Shown piece by piece: positions 1 to 7,094 of a stretch of DNA of 16,276 bases. Source of the stretch: CAZBEA01 sp964519355 (GTDB taxonomy: Bacteria > Patescibacteriota > Microgenomatia > Levybacterales > GWA1-39-11). Made by a program: the position numbers and the translations under genes. The notes below the pieces were generated by a model that ran no database searches, was not told the origin of the DNA, and worked only from the letters and a program-made list of their open reading frames with translations. The stretch lies in contig CAZFJW010000028.1 in NCBI GenBank assembly GCA_964519355.1, positions 1-16,276 of the forward strand, in the 5' to 3' direction. Position 1 is the first letter of the stretch; each line of letters starts with the position of its first letter.

Positions 1-58
1 TGCCGTACCCATCACAGTACCTTTCAAATGGACTAATATATTCTTTTAAATTAATCAT
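1..58 (-). CDS. Start of an unidentified protein, cut off by the window's left edge
   Basis: An ATG at 58-56 opens a frame of 19 codons with no stop that runs off the left edge; the peptide begins MINLKEYISPFERYCDGYG. The start overlaps the TGA of the upstream acetyltransferase-like gene as ATGA, and AAAGGA lies just before it (62-67), so co-translation with that gene is well supported. Too little is visible to assign a family. This is a start-site call based on the overlap, the ribosome binding site and the open frame, not on homology. Confidence 0.6.
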   Translation of the reverse strand, partial: MINLKEYISPFERYCDGYG

Positions 59-726
59 AATTCCTTTCTCTGGACAAATTTTCCAAGGTCCTGTAGAAAA
101 TAGTGATGCCCCTCAGGGAGTAATGGATTTTGAATCTCCTGATACCCCCCTCTTGCACGCATCAAATCTAGAAAACTAGTGCCCTCAGTCGTCATTCCAA
201 ATAAAGTATCTGAGCCTGCTCTTCGTGCTTCTTCCCGAACAAGTCGCAAAAAAAATGAACCCCCAGGAGGATCCGTTCCCAATTCACATCCCCAAAATAT
301 TTCACCTGTAGGCATTGTCGTCCTAACTTCTTTCAAAACACCGTCTATCATTTCTTCTTGTTGTTCACCCGCCAAATTTGGAAAGTCATTTCTAACTGCT
401 GCAGGAATTATAGTCTCTGGCTCGCCATCACACCCCCACGCAAACCCGAATTGCTCCCCCTTCTGCATCGTTACAATAATTGGCTGGGTTCCAGGGATTG
501 TTAATTGTCTGACTAATTTTGACCCGACTGTCTCAGTCGAATGCTCTTCATTCCATGGAGGCCTCCCAAAAGCAGAGCAATATGCGCCCACCAGCCTATC
601 GTATATATCCGGCTCATCTAAAAGACCAGCAAGCCCATCATATACTCCAACTTTTGTTAAGAGACCAATAGATTGCTCGGATCCCATTTTGAGACTAGTT
701 GTGTGTACAAATTCTGGGGCAGTCAT
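55..726 (-). CDS. GNAT-like N-acetyltransferase family protein
   Basis: This 223-residue protein has no signal peptide or membrane segment and is probably cytoplasmic. The N-terminal half carries YCSAFGRPPWNEE (residues 49-61), a pattern common near the substrate side of GNAT enzymes in bacteria. The segment at 150-171, with PPGG followed by an amphipathic helix rich in Arg and Glu, resembles the acetyl-CoA pyrophosphate-binding loop and helix of GNAT motif A. It is followed by a beta strand (TLFGMTT) and ARGGYQEI, which fits the usual late 'lGF' strand. The canonical Q/RxxGxG/A is not perfect, so the exact activity and substrate are unknown. An unusual N-terminal stretch of about 40 residues precedes the fold; Met14 is an alternative start. 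No Shine-Dalgarno is visible before the ATG. The gene has its own predicted promoter and is followed by an overlapping gene in the same operon. Confidence 0.75.
   Translation of the reverse strand: MTAPEFVHTTSLKMGSEQSIGLLTKVGVYDGLAGLLDEPDIYDRLVGAYCSAFGRPPWNEEHSTETVGSKLVRQLTIPGTQPIIVTMQKGEQFGFAWGCDGEPETIIPAAVRNDFPNLAGEQQEEMIDGVLKEVRTTMPTGEIFWGCELGTDPPGGSFFLRLVREEARRAGSDTLFGMTTEGTSFLDLMRARGGYQEIQNPLLPEGHHYFLQDLGKFVQRKEL
62..67 (-). promoter_or_regulatory. Shine-Dalgarno sequence for the edge gene
   Basis: AAAGGA on the minus strand sits 3 nt before the ATG at 58-56, inside the last codons of the upstream gene. It is one of only two convincing Shine-Dalgarno sequences in the window. Both precede internal operon genes, not first genes. 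Confidence 0.5.
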
Positions 727-749
727 AAATGATATTAGTGGTTGGGAAG

Positions 750-780
750 AAACGGTTGGGGGTCGAAAATGAAACCGTTT
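750..780. promoter_or_regulatory. Inverted repeat in the leader of the acetyltransferase gene
   Basis: A perfect 8-bp inverted repeat, AAACGGTT (750-757) and AACCGTTT (773-780), is separated by 15 nt. It lies between the predicted transcription start (near 821) and the ATG at 726. It could be an operator, an RNA hairpin in the leader, or a weak terminator of the upstream kinase operon. No real U-tract follows on the minus strand (only TTTCTT), so a terminator is the least likely reading. Confidence 0.4.
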
Positions 781-827
781 AATAGCATCTTTTGCACTTT
801 ACACATATTTATTTGTTGTATTTACTC

Positions 828-857
828 ATCATAATACATTTTTGAAAACGTATGCAA
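828..857 (-). promoter_or_regulatory. Predicted sigma-70 type promoter for the acetyltransferase gene
   Basis: On the minus strand, a -35 TTGCAT (857-852) and a -10 TATGAT (833-828) are separated by 18 bp. This is the same -10 hexamer and spacer length as the predicted promoter of the giant fibre gene. It lies just past the kinase stop, implying independent transcription of the two left-edge genes with a leader of about 95 nt. Confidence 0.45.
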
Positions 858-871
858 TAGAACATTCAGGA

Positions 872-3214
872 TCATGTTGTGGGCAGGGATAATTCAAAAG
901 TTGAGCCTTTCCCTTCTTCCGAATTTACAAGATCAACATCACCCCGCATGCCCCTTGCGAGCATCCTTGCTACATATAACCCCAATCCCGTCCCCCGTGT
1001 CGTATCCCTAGTAAAAAGATTGTTTGATGCCTGTTGAAACTTTCGGAAAAGAAGTGCCCTGCTCTCCATGGGTATACCCCTTCCAGAATCTGAAACCTGA
1101 ACAACAAGGTGTGTTTTGTTTTTTAACATGTACACCTGTATATTCCCCTTTTCTGTATATTTAATTGCATTTCCCACGAGATTGAGCACAATTTGCCTAA
1201 CTCTATCCTCGTCTGCCAAAACAAATTTATCTTCTGATTTGCTCTCAAAATTTAACGCCAAACTTTTCTCATTTGCATTCGCTTGGAGCTCTTGAACAAC
1301 GCTTTTAACAATGTCATAAAGGTTTACTTTTTCAATTTTATATTCGAGCCTTCCCTGCTCAATTCTAGAAACATCCAGAAAATCATTCACAATCTGAATC
1401 AATCTCGTACTCGAATCATAAATGTCAGTGATCATTTCTTTTAAATTTTTGTCCTTTAATAATTTAGGATAGTATTGCTGAATGAGTGAAGTATTGCCTC
1501 TAATTGAAGTTAAAGGCGTCCTTAATTCATGTGAAGCAATTGAGAAAAACTCATCTTTCGAACGTGAAAGGACCTTCTCTTCTGTAATATCTTCAATAAG
1601 AATTACTGCACCTATGCATTTGTTTGTATATGATCGAATAATCGGTAGTATTAATATTCTAAGAAATGTATCTTTCAACTGAAATTCTTCAATTTTTTGA
1701 GGCTTAACTGATTTGTATGCTTTTTCAAGTAGCGCCTCAATATTTAGTGATTTTCCGAGTCTTTTTTGAATTTCTTCAATTGTCCATGGATCTTCTGTTG
1801 GACCAAGGATAGAGGCAACATGAATATTTGCTGTAATAACCCCTTTCTTAAGATCAGTAATAATAAATCCTTTTGGAAGACTGTTAATTGAGGCTGTTAA
1901 TCTTGCTTTTTCTTCTTGCAGCTGTAGCCATCCATTACTAATTTCATCTTGAGCACTTTTTAACGCCAGAGTTTTATCTTCAAGATCATGAGTACGTTCT
2001 TTTATTTTTTTCTCCACATTAGCCTTTTCTTTCCTCAACTCTTCCTGAATGATTTTTTGCTTGTCAAGCAACTTTAAGGTTGCTTCTTTGGCTTTAACCA
2101 GCTCATCATTCTGTATTTCAATTTCTTTTAACTGCCTCTGCAAGACCTTCTGTGTCTCAAGCTCCTTTAACTCAAAACTATAAAGCCTCCCGAGCATCTG
2201 ACTGATATTTTTGGCAAGTACAGAAATTTCATCCTTACCTTTAAAAGCAATTCTTTTTTCAGTAATGTTTTTAAAATCAATATTATCAACAAAAGCACTT
2301 AATTTTTGGATTTTTCTGACTATCCATCTGTCGAGCATAAAATAACCTGTTATTCCCATTAAAAAGCCCATCAAGATAATAAGTCCTAGTGAAGTAAAAA
2401 CTACTTTTCGTGCCTGCTTATAAATATCCCTCTCAAAAGTTATGCTCATAAGAGCAATATCTTTGCCTGAAATATCTTTTAAAGTAGAATAACCTTCGAG
2501 GGTATTTTTTGAAATATTCTTTTTATAAAATCCATTCGTATTTTTGATACCCACCGCACCACTTTTTTCAAACGAAAAATTTGAAGTAATAGGATCTATG
2601 CGTATTTTGTTTTGTGTAAGATCTGACAATGCCAGTAGCTTTTCTTCGGTTAAATATGTGCCGAACATCATAACTCCAGCTATTGGGCCTTCTCCTGAAG
2701 ACCTAAGTATGGGCCTAGCTGAAATAATAACTAAGTTGCCACCTATCGAAATCAGTCCTTCTTTCCTTCCCGCTAAATCTTCTTGTGTCAAAATCTGTGG
2801 ATTTTCAGAGAAGTAAGAGAGCAAATCAAGAGGAGGAGTTTTAGATTCATGCGTATTAGGATCTTCATACTGCATGTGAATAATTTTTGCGCCAGCACTT
2901 GCAATCACGACAAAGTCGATATCCAAAATTGATAACGCATCATTAGATAAGTTGGATTGCAGATAGGCTTCATTTGGTTTCTGGACATATTTATATGTAT
3001 CATCCCAAGTTGCCCAGTCTCCTAATTTTAAACTTATTTTTGCATACTCCTCCTCAATTGAGTTATAAGTCCTCGTAAGATTTGTTGTGAGTCTTTCAAG
3101 CTCAATTCCCGCAAAAGCTCTAAAAAGAACTAAATATAAGATCAGAAAAGAGATAACAAAAAAGACACTAACCGAAAGAATAAGAATTGTTATTGTCTTT
3201 CGTCGAAGGTTCAT
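872..3214 (-). CDS. CHASE4-HAMP-PAS sensor histidine kinase
   Basis: This 780-residue membrane kinase should sense an extracytoplasmic signal and phosphorylate a response regulator not present in the window. Domains in order: TM1 at 7-31; an extracytoplasmic domain at about 35-265 with the CHASE4 hallmark DWATWDDTY (66-74); TM2 at 271-293; HAMP at about 294-347; a long coiled coil at 345-440; a PAS-like domain at about 440-545; HisKA with SHELRTPL and the phospho-acceptor His562; and HATPase_c with the N-box around NLVGNAIKYT (678-687), G1 DSGRGIP (709-715) and G2 GTGLGL (741-746). All catalytic motifs are intact. The start lies 5 nt after the stop of the receptor-like gene and has no Shine-Dalgarno, so translation is probably coupled. 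No receiver domain is fused to it. Confidence is high for the class; the ligand is unknown. Confidence 0.97.
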   Translation of the reverse strand: MNLRRKTITILILSVSVFFVISFLILYLVLFRAFAGIELERLTTNLTRTYNSIEEEYAKISLKLGDWATWDDTYKYVQKPNEAYLQSNLSNDALSILDIDFVVIASAGAKIIHMQYEDPNTHESKTPPLDLLSYFSENPQILTQEDLAGRKEGLISIGGNLVIISARPILRSSGEGPIAGVMMFGTYLTEEKLLALSDLTQNKIRIDPITSNFSFEKSGAVGIKNTNGFYKKNISKNTLEGYSTLKDISGKDIALMSITFERDIYKQARKVVFTSLGLIILMGFLMGITGYFMLDRWIVRKIQKLSAFVDNIDFKNITEKRIAFKGKDEISVLAKNISQMLGRLYSFELKELETQKVLQRQLKEIEIQNDELVKAKEATLKLLDKQKIIQEELRKEKANVEKKIKERTHDLEDKTLALKSAQDEISNGWLQLQEEKARLTASINSLPKGFIITDLKKGVITANIHVASILGPTEDPWTIEEIQKRLGKSLNIEALLEKAYKSVKPQKIEEFQLKDTFLRILILPIIRSYTNKCIGAVILIEDITEEKVLSRSKDEFFSIASHELRTPLTSIRGNTSLIQQYYPKLLKDKNLKEMITDIYDSSTRLIQIVNDFLDVSRIEQGRLEYKIEKVNLYDIVKSVVQELQANANEKSLALNFESKSEDKFVLADEDRVRQIVLNLVGNAIKYTEKGNIQVYMLKNKTHLVVQVSDSGRGIPMESRALLFRKFQQASNNLFTRDTTRGTGLGLYVARMLARGMRGDVDLVNSEEGKGSTFELSLPTT

Positions 3215-3219
3215 AAAGA

Positions 3220-4704
3220 TTATGCCATTTGTCGCGATATGTACCGAGCAATAAGATAGGAAGGTATAATCGAAAAAATGAGCAACAGATTCGCAACTAT
3301 AAATGTTACCTGCATAGATCTTGCGGCTGATGCAAGAATTGTAATTTCTGGCCTGCCCACAAAGAACATACCGATTGCTGAATCTTTATCGTTCTGAATT
3401 GGCATATATGTTGCAAGATATTGAGTATTCAAAATTGAACTTGTAGTCTGATAAAATTCGCCACCATCCAGAACTTTTTTCTTAACCATCTCACTTTCTT
3501 CAATTATTCCATTTGCCCGGGAAATCTTATCTTGAGCAACAAGAGTGGTTGCTGACAATTTATTTCCACCATATATAGAAACCTCAAGTCCAGTTGCGCT
3601 CTTAACACCATCCACAAAAGCATTGTCCAATTTTCTCTCGATCAATACAATCCCAATAACTTTATCTTTCAAATAAATAGGAGATACTGCACCAATACTT
3701 ACATCAGATGCCAGAACACCCCCTCTTGAAAGGACCGACCCTGCTTCTTTTCCAGCCAGTCCCTGTTTGACTAAATCATCTCCTGAAAGCGATACTCCAA
3801 CATGCTCCTTGTCCTCGCCCTTTGCAGATACAACTCCTTCTTCATTAAGGATTGAAACTGACGTGAGGTTCTTGCTCAATAAATAAGCCTCAGCAAGTAT
3901 CTCCATTTCCTTTGTGTTATCTTTTGAGAGAAGTGCACCCAATTGTGGCGACTTAGCGAGTGCTGATGCATCTGATATGGTCTCTGACTCTTTACTCTCA
4001 ACTGCATACCTTAAAACCTTAACATCAGTTTCGAGTTGTTTGAGAGCCTCAGTTTCAATGCTTCTTAAGAGTAACCATGTAAACGTTACCGTTATAATCG
4101 CAAAGATAATAAAGATACTGCATGAATAGATTATAAATATTTGCGATTGCAGTCGTTTTAATAAGTAATGGAATACCCACGAACCAACAAGTAGTATTCC
4201 TAATAAAAGTAAAATGTGCTCTAAATTCCATACAAGTCCAAATGGACGAAGCAGATTAAAATAAAACACATTTTGAATATCACTGGCTCTTAAGAAAAGA
4301 CCGCACAGCTCTGATAATGCAATAATATTTATTCCCCAACCAATTACNNNNNNNNNNNNNNNNNNNNNNNNNNNNNNNNNNNNNNNNNNNNNNNNNNNNN
4401 NNNNNNNNNNNNNNNNNNNNNNNNNNNNNNNNNNNNNNNNNNNNNNNAGTGATGTCATAGAATCCACCATATTTACGGAAAGAAATGGATTTACAAGAAT
4501 TGGTGAATCAATTGAGATTGCCTGGAAGAAAAATGATACTGCCAAAAATAAAAACCCTAGAACTTTACAGGTATTTTTTAATGCTCGATGCTCAAACCAT
4601 GCATCAAAATACAGCCAACAAACCATAAAAAACACAAGCCCTGCAACAACGTGCAATGTAAAATGAAAATTAATTAATAAGAATTGATTCCACATACACT
4701 TCAA
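3220..4704 (-). CDS. Multi-pass membrane receptor with Cache-type sensor domain and no output domain (contains assembly gap)
   Basis: The frame is the same on both sides of the 100-N gap, giving about 494 residues. The N-terminal part has membrane spans at about 13-34, 45-64, (gap), 120-137, 160-180 and 187-212, resembling the membrane-embedded sensory regions of some kinases. Residues 213-463 are extracytoplasmic, with two PAS-like lobes. The second (VLDGGEFY, LATYMPI, IGMFFVG near 411-450) matches the style of sCache_3 domains, so a double Cache is likely. A last span at 464-486 is followed by only eight residues (ARYISRQMA), the point where HAMP and kinase domains normally begin. No frameshift remnant of an output domain follows; the next gene starts 5 nt later with its own TM and CHASE4. 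The start is taken as TTG at 4704 because it overlaps the upstream TGA and has AGAGGA before it; ATG at 4695 is an alternative. Probably a co-sensor for the neighbouring kinase (inference). Confidence 0.85.
   Translation of the reverse strand: MKCMWNQFLLINFHFTLHVVAGLVFFMVCWLYFDAWFEHRALKNTCKVLGFLFLAVSFFFQAISIDSPILVNPFLSVNMVDSMTSXXXXXXXXXXXXXXXXXXXXXXXXXXXXXXXXXXVIGWGINIIALSELCGLFLRASDIQNVFYFNLLRPFGLVWNLEHILLLLGILLVGSWVFHYLLKRLQSQIFIIYSCSIFIIFAIITVTFTWLLLRSIETEALKQLETDVKVLRYAVESKESETISDASALAKSPQLGALLSKDNTKEMEILAEAYLLSKNLTSVSILNEEGVVSAKGEDKEHVGVSLSGDDLVKQGLAGKEAGSVLSRGGVLASDVSIGAVSPIYLKDKVIGIVLIERKLDNAFVDGVKSATGLEVSIYGGNKLSATTLVAQDKISRANGIIEESEMVKKKVLDGGEFYQTTSSILNTQYLATYMPIQNDKDSAIGMFFVGRPEITILASAARSMQVTFIVANLLLIFSIIPSYLIARYISRQMA
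4348..4447. other. Assembly gap (100 N) inside the receptor gene
   Basis: Exactly 100 Ns, the usual placeholder for a scaffold gap of unknown size. The missing sequence lies in the membrane-embedded N-terminal part of the receptor-like protein, so the number of membrane spans cannot be counted. Confidence 0.97.
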
Positions 4705-6920
4705 TTATCCTCTTTTGAGGATACACCTATTTTGAGATTCTTTACAATACCATTCTCGTCAATTTCTACTATCGATGGCAACATTGATATCCCAAAATAA
4801 TTCAGCAATACCCCATCTGGATCGGAAGCAAATTTTATTTTATAATCTCCTCGCTTCTGAAAAGTTTGGATGTAAGAATCACTCTCATGAGGAATCACGA
4901 TTATTGCTTGTTCATCATTCTGGGTATTTAAATTATCAATGAGTACTTGTGTTTCTGGAAGCCAAGTATTCGTAAAACCAATAATAGTATTTTTATTCTT
5001 GAAAAACTCTTGAGTAATTTTTTCCCCTCCAGACATCAAATTGATTTGCGGCAACTTCTTACCAATAACCTGTGCTGGCTTTGACTGAATACTCTGATTT
5101 TTTAAATTCAATGTAGTTTTGTCAGCGGAAAATGATGGGATATTAAGATGAACAAAGAGAAATGAAAAGGATTTTTTCTTCCGCATAATAAAATCACTAT
5201 TTATAAGGGTGCTTTCAGAAAGCGAAAAAATATCCGTGACTGAATCGACAAAACCATTAGACTCAATACCTATATAATACTGTCCCTTAGGAAGATTGAA
5301 TGAGTACCTCCCTTTTTCGTCTGTTACAGATGGATTTATTTGACCATAAGACCCAGCATCCCAGAGATGGAACATATTTGTTTGAGGATCCATGTAGTAC
5401 ACACTAACTTTTCCTTTAGATATCACTTCTCCAGATTCCGAATGGACTGATCCCCCCTCAAGTATCTGCATATCTGGAAAATTTGTAATCGTTTTGTTAT
5501 CTGCACCATCAATTGCCTCAGCGGATATCGTATAAATCCCGGGTTCAGCAAAATTCATTTCAGTGCCCCACACACTTGAATAATCATTTTTCTGAGAATT
5601 AATAATAATAGGATCTCCGCCCGCGCTTGGAGTGGCAAGAAGTGTAATATCAGTAGCTCCACCTATACTAGTAAAGAACATCTTGTACGCTACTCTTGAG
5701 GATAATGTTATTATTCCATCATTACTGACTCTTTGTATCTGAGGGCCCGATGTTATTATTGAACCACCAATTTTGGGGGGGATTCTATCAAATACAAGAA
5801 CATACTTTTTGGAATTTCCAATGTTTCCTGCAGAATCTTTAGCCCTTGTCACAATATCGTAATTGCCATCATCTTTTATCACTGGTGTAAATGAAAATGA
5901 CAAACTTTTAGCACTTGTCGATTTAGTATAATTCGCAGAACTCCAATTTCTTCCACCATCAATAGAGTATTCAATTAATGAAATATTTCTGTCGTCAGTA
6001 GCAGTTCCTCTAATAAACGGCGCCTTTGCAACTGGACGTGATAGGTCTGTTGCAATATACAGAGTTGGAGGATCTATGTCTGGCGGTAATGTTGGGGTTG
6101 GAGTGGTTTTTGAAGAAGTCGATGTAGAAGTTGACGTTGATGAAATAGTTGAACTCGCAACTGCCCCAGAGGCAGAAGTTGTAAACGTATTCTCTCCTGA
6201 TGTAGCAGACACTGTCCCATTACTGCTGGCAACAATATAGTAATACGTAGTACTGGGACTTATGTTATTAACTGTTAGACTGTGCGATGTAGATTGTGCC
6301 GAATCACCTACTGAATCACTGAATTCACTCGTTAAACCATATTGAACGAGTGAATTTCCAGGTATATCAGTCGTCCATGAAACTGTCACAGAGGAAGAGG
6401 TAGTATTGGATATGGATATATTGGAAATGGTCATGGATGGACCACCACCATCTCCTCCATCACCTTCCCCTCCACCCCCTGAGTTAATCTGCGTTGAGAC
6501 ATCACCTTCACATGAAATCTCATTCTCACCATCAATAACAGTTACTCCCCAATCCTCCAAGCCTACACCTTCTGAGCCTGTTGTTACGTTAAATGTAAAA
6601 GTTTTAGATCCGGATGGTGATATTGAACCACCTGAATAAGTAGCACCATCATCACTGCTGGATTCAATACTCCACCCATCAGCAGATTGAGCGGATAATT
6701 GATACAAAACATTTGGTCGTCCGATTCGCACCTTTGAGATGTCTGACGTAGAAATGTTACTTACAGTAATTGACAGTGAGCCAGTTGAGCTGGTATTAAA
6801 ACTGTGAGGATCTGAACTTGCAGAACAACTATCAACCTCTGCAAAAACACTATTCCCTTTCGCAGTCAAACCTAGACATAAAACAAGAATCAAGATGAGA
6901 GTTGTAGAAATACGCTTCAT
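4701..6920 (-). CDS. Secreted FN3/Ig-like protein with a C-terminal redoxin-fold domain lacking CxxC
   Basis: This 739-residue exported protein has a signal peptide at 1-27 (KR, hydrophobic core, cleavage near VFA) and no lipobox. Domains by eye: a beta domain at 30-145 with the only two cysteines of the mature protein (32 and 137), perhaps disulphide-bonded; a Gly-rich linker (148-160); fibronectin type III (161-249); a Ser/Thr-rich linker (250-280); an Ig-like domain (284-380) with the YSIDGGRNW pattern; another beta domain (381-488); a carboxypeptidase-regulatory-like domain (489-579) with TDEKGRYSFNLPKGQYY; and a TlpA/AhpC-like thioredoxin fold (619-735). In the last, NTWLPET (651-657) stands where WCxxC is expected, so both catalytic Cys are replaced (Leu654, Thr657). 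The cis-Pro loop (MLP, 713-715) and the following strand VEIDENG are kept. It is therefore unlikely to be an oxidoreductase; a binding role is more likely. First gene of the operon with the receptor and kinase. Confidence 0.88.
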   Translation of the reverse strand: MKRISTTLILILVLCLGLTAKGNSVFAEVDSCSASSDPHSFNTSSTGSLSITVSNISTSDISKVRIGRPNVLYQLSAQSADGWSIESSSDDGATYSGGSISPSGSKTFTFNVTTGSEGVGLEDWGVTVIDGENEISCEGDVSTQINSGGGGEGDGGDGGGPSMTISNISISNTTSSSVTVSWTTDIPGNSLVQYGLTSEFSDSVGDSAQSTSHSLTVNNISPSTTYYYIVASSNGTVSATSGENTFTTSASGAVASSTISSTSTSTSTSSKTTPTPTLPPDIDPPTLYIATDLSRPVAKAPFIRGTATDDRNISLIEYSIDGGRNWSSANYTKSTSAKSLSFSFTPVIKDDGNYDIVTRAKDSAGNIGNSKKYVLVFDRIPPKIGGSIITSGPQIQRVSNDGIITLSSRVAYKMFFTSIGGATDITLLATPSAGGDPIIINSQKNDYSSVWGTEMNFAEPGIYTISAEAIDGADNKTITNFPDMQILEGGSVHSESGEVISKGKVSVYYMDPQTNMFHLWDAGSYGQINPSVTDEKGRYSFNLPKGQYYIGIESNGFVDSVTDIFSLSESTLINSDFIMRKKKSFSFLFVHLNIPSFSADKTTLNLKNQSIQSKPAQVIGKKLPQINLMSGGEKITQEFFKNKNTIIGFTNTWLPETQVLIDNLNTQNDEQAIIVIPHESDSYIQTFQKRGDYKIKFASDPDGVLLNYFGISMLPSIVEIDENGIVKNLKIGVSSKEDN
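4706..4723 (-). promoter_or_regulatory. Hairpin sequestering the receptor gene's ribosome binding site
   Basis: A perfect 7-bp stem, TATCCTC/GAGGATA, with a 4-nt A loop on the minus strand, covers the Shine-Dalgarno of the receptor gene (AGAGGA, 4713-4708) and ends one base before its TTG start. The hairpin lies within the last codons of the upstream gene, so a ribosome finishing that gene would melt it. This is a classic layout for obligate translational coupling (inference). Confidence 0.55.
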
Positions 6921-6972
6921 AATAAATAGGAATACCTGCCCGCCTCATATTTATTAAGGTATCACAACAGAG

Positions 6973-7001
6973 TGTATACAACAAGGTGTCAAGGGGTTCA
7001 A
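6973..7001 (-). promoter_or_regulatory. Predicted promoter of the secreted protein-receptor-kinase operon
   Basis: On the minus strand, -35 TTGAAC (7001-6996) and -10 TATACA (6978-6973) are 17 bp apart, giving a leader of about 45 nt before the ATG at 6920. The spacer holds a second TTGACA (6992-6987) with no good -10 at 17-18 bp. That hexamer is part of an 11-bp sequence repeated at the giant fibre promoter. No Shine-Dalgarno precedes the ATG. Confidence 0.45.
6987..6997 (-). promoter_or_regulatory. 11-bp element shared with the giant fibre gene promoter
   Basis: The minus-strand sequence ACCCCTTGACA occurs here and again at 15392-15382. Each lies in the promoter region of a minus-strand gene for a secreted protein. 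At the second site its TTGACA serves as the predicted -35; here it falls in the spacer. It may be a shared regulator site or only a similar -35 context. Confidence 0.35.
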
Positions 7002-7026
7002 AACTAAGCTCAACTCGATCTCATAT

Positions 7027-7039
7027 GCATAAATTATGC
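7027..7039. promoter_or_regulatory. Palindrome between divergent promoters, possible operator
   Basis: GCATAA-A-TTATGC is a perfect inverted repeat with 6-bp arms and a one-base centre. It lies between the predicted -35 boxes of the divergent secreted-protein operon and the serine hydrolase gene, a typical operator position. AT-rich sequence makes chance palindromes fairly common. Confidence 0.3.
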
Positions 7040-7052
7040 CCTAGTTATAGTT

Positions 7053-7082
7053 TTGATTGATTCCAGTCTCAATTCATAGTAT
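7053..7082 (+). promoter_or_regulatory. Weak predicted promoter of the serine hydrolase gene
   Basis: TTGATT (7053-7058) and TAGTAT (7077-7082) are 18 bp apart, with TATATA overlapping at 7080-7085. Either -10 places the transcription start within a few bases of the ATG at 7095, so the message would be leaderless or nearly so. This agrees with the absence of a Shine-Dalgarno sequence. Confidence 0.3.
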
Positions 7083-7094
7083 ATATAAATCAGC

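Noticed and set aside
179..772. Plus-strand open frame of 197 codons opposite the acetyltransferase gene
   Set aside because: The Pro/Ser-rich product has no recognisable feature, whereas the minus-strand frame has GNAT-like motifs, a promoter and an ATGA-coupled downstream gene.
4701..6920. Calling the secreted protein a functional thioredoxin or thiol-disulphide oxidoreductase
   Set aside because: Both CxxC cysteines are replaced, and the only two mature cysteines lie near the N-terminus, far from the redoxin fold.
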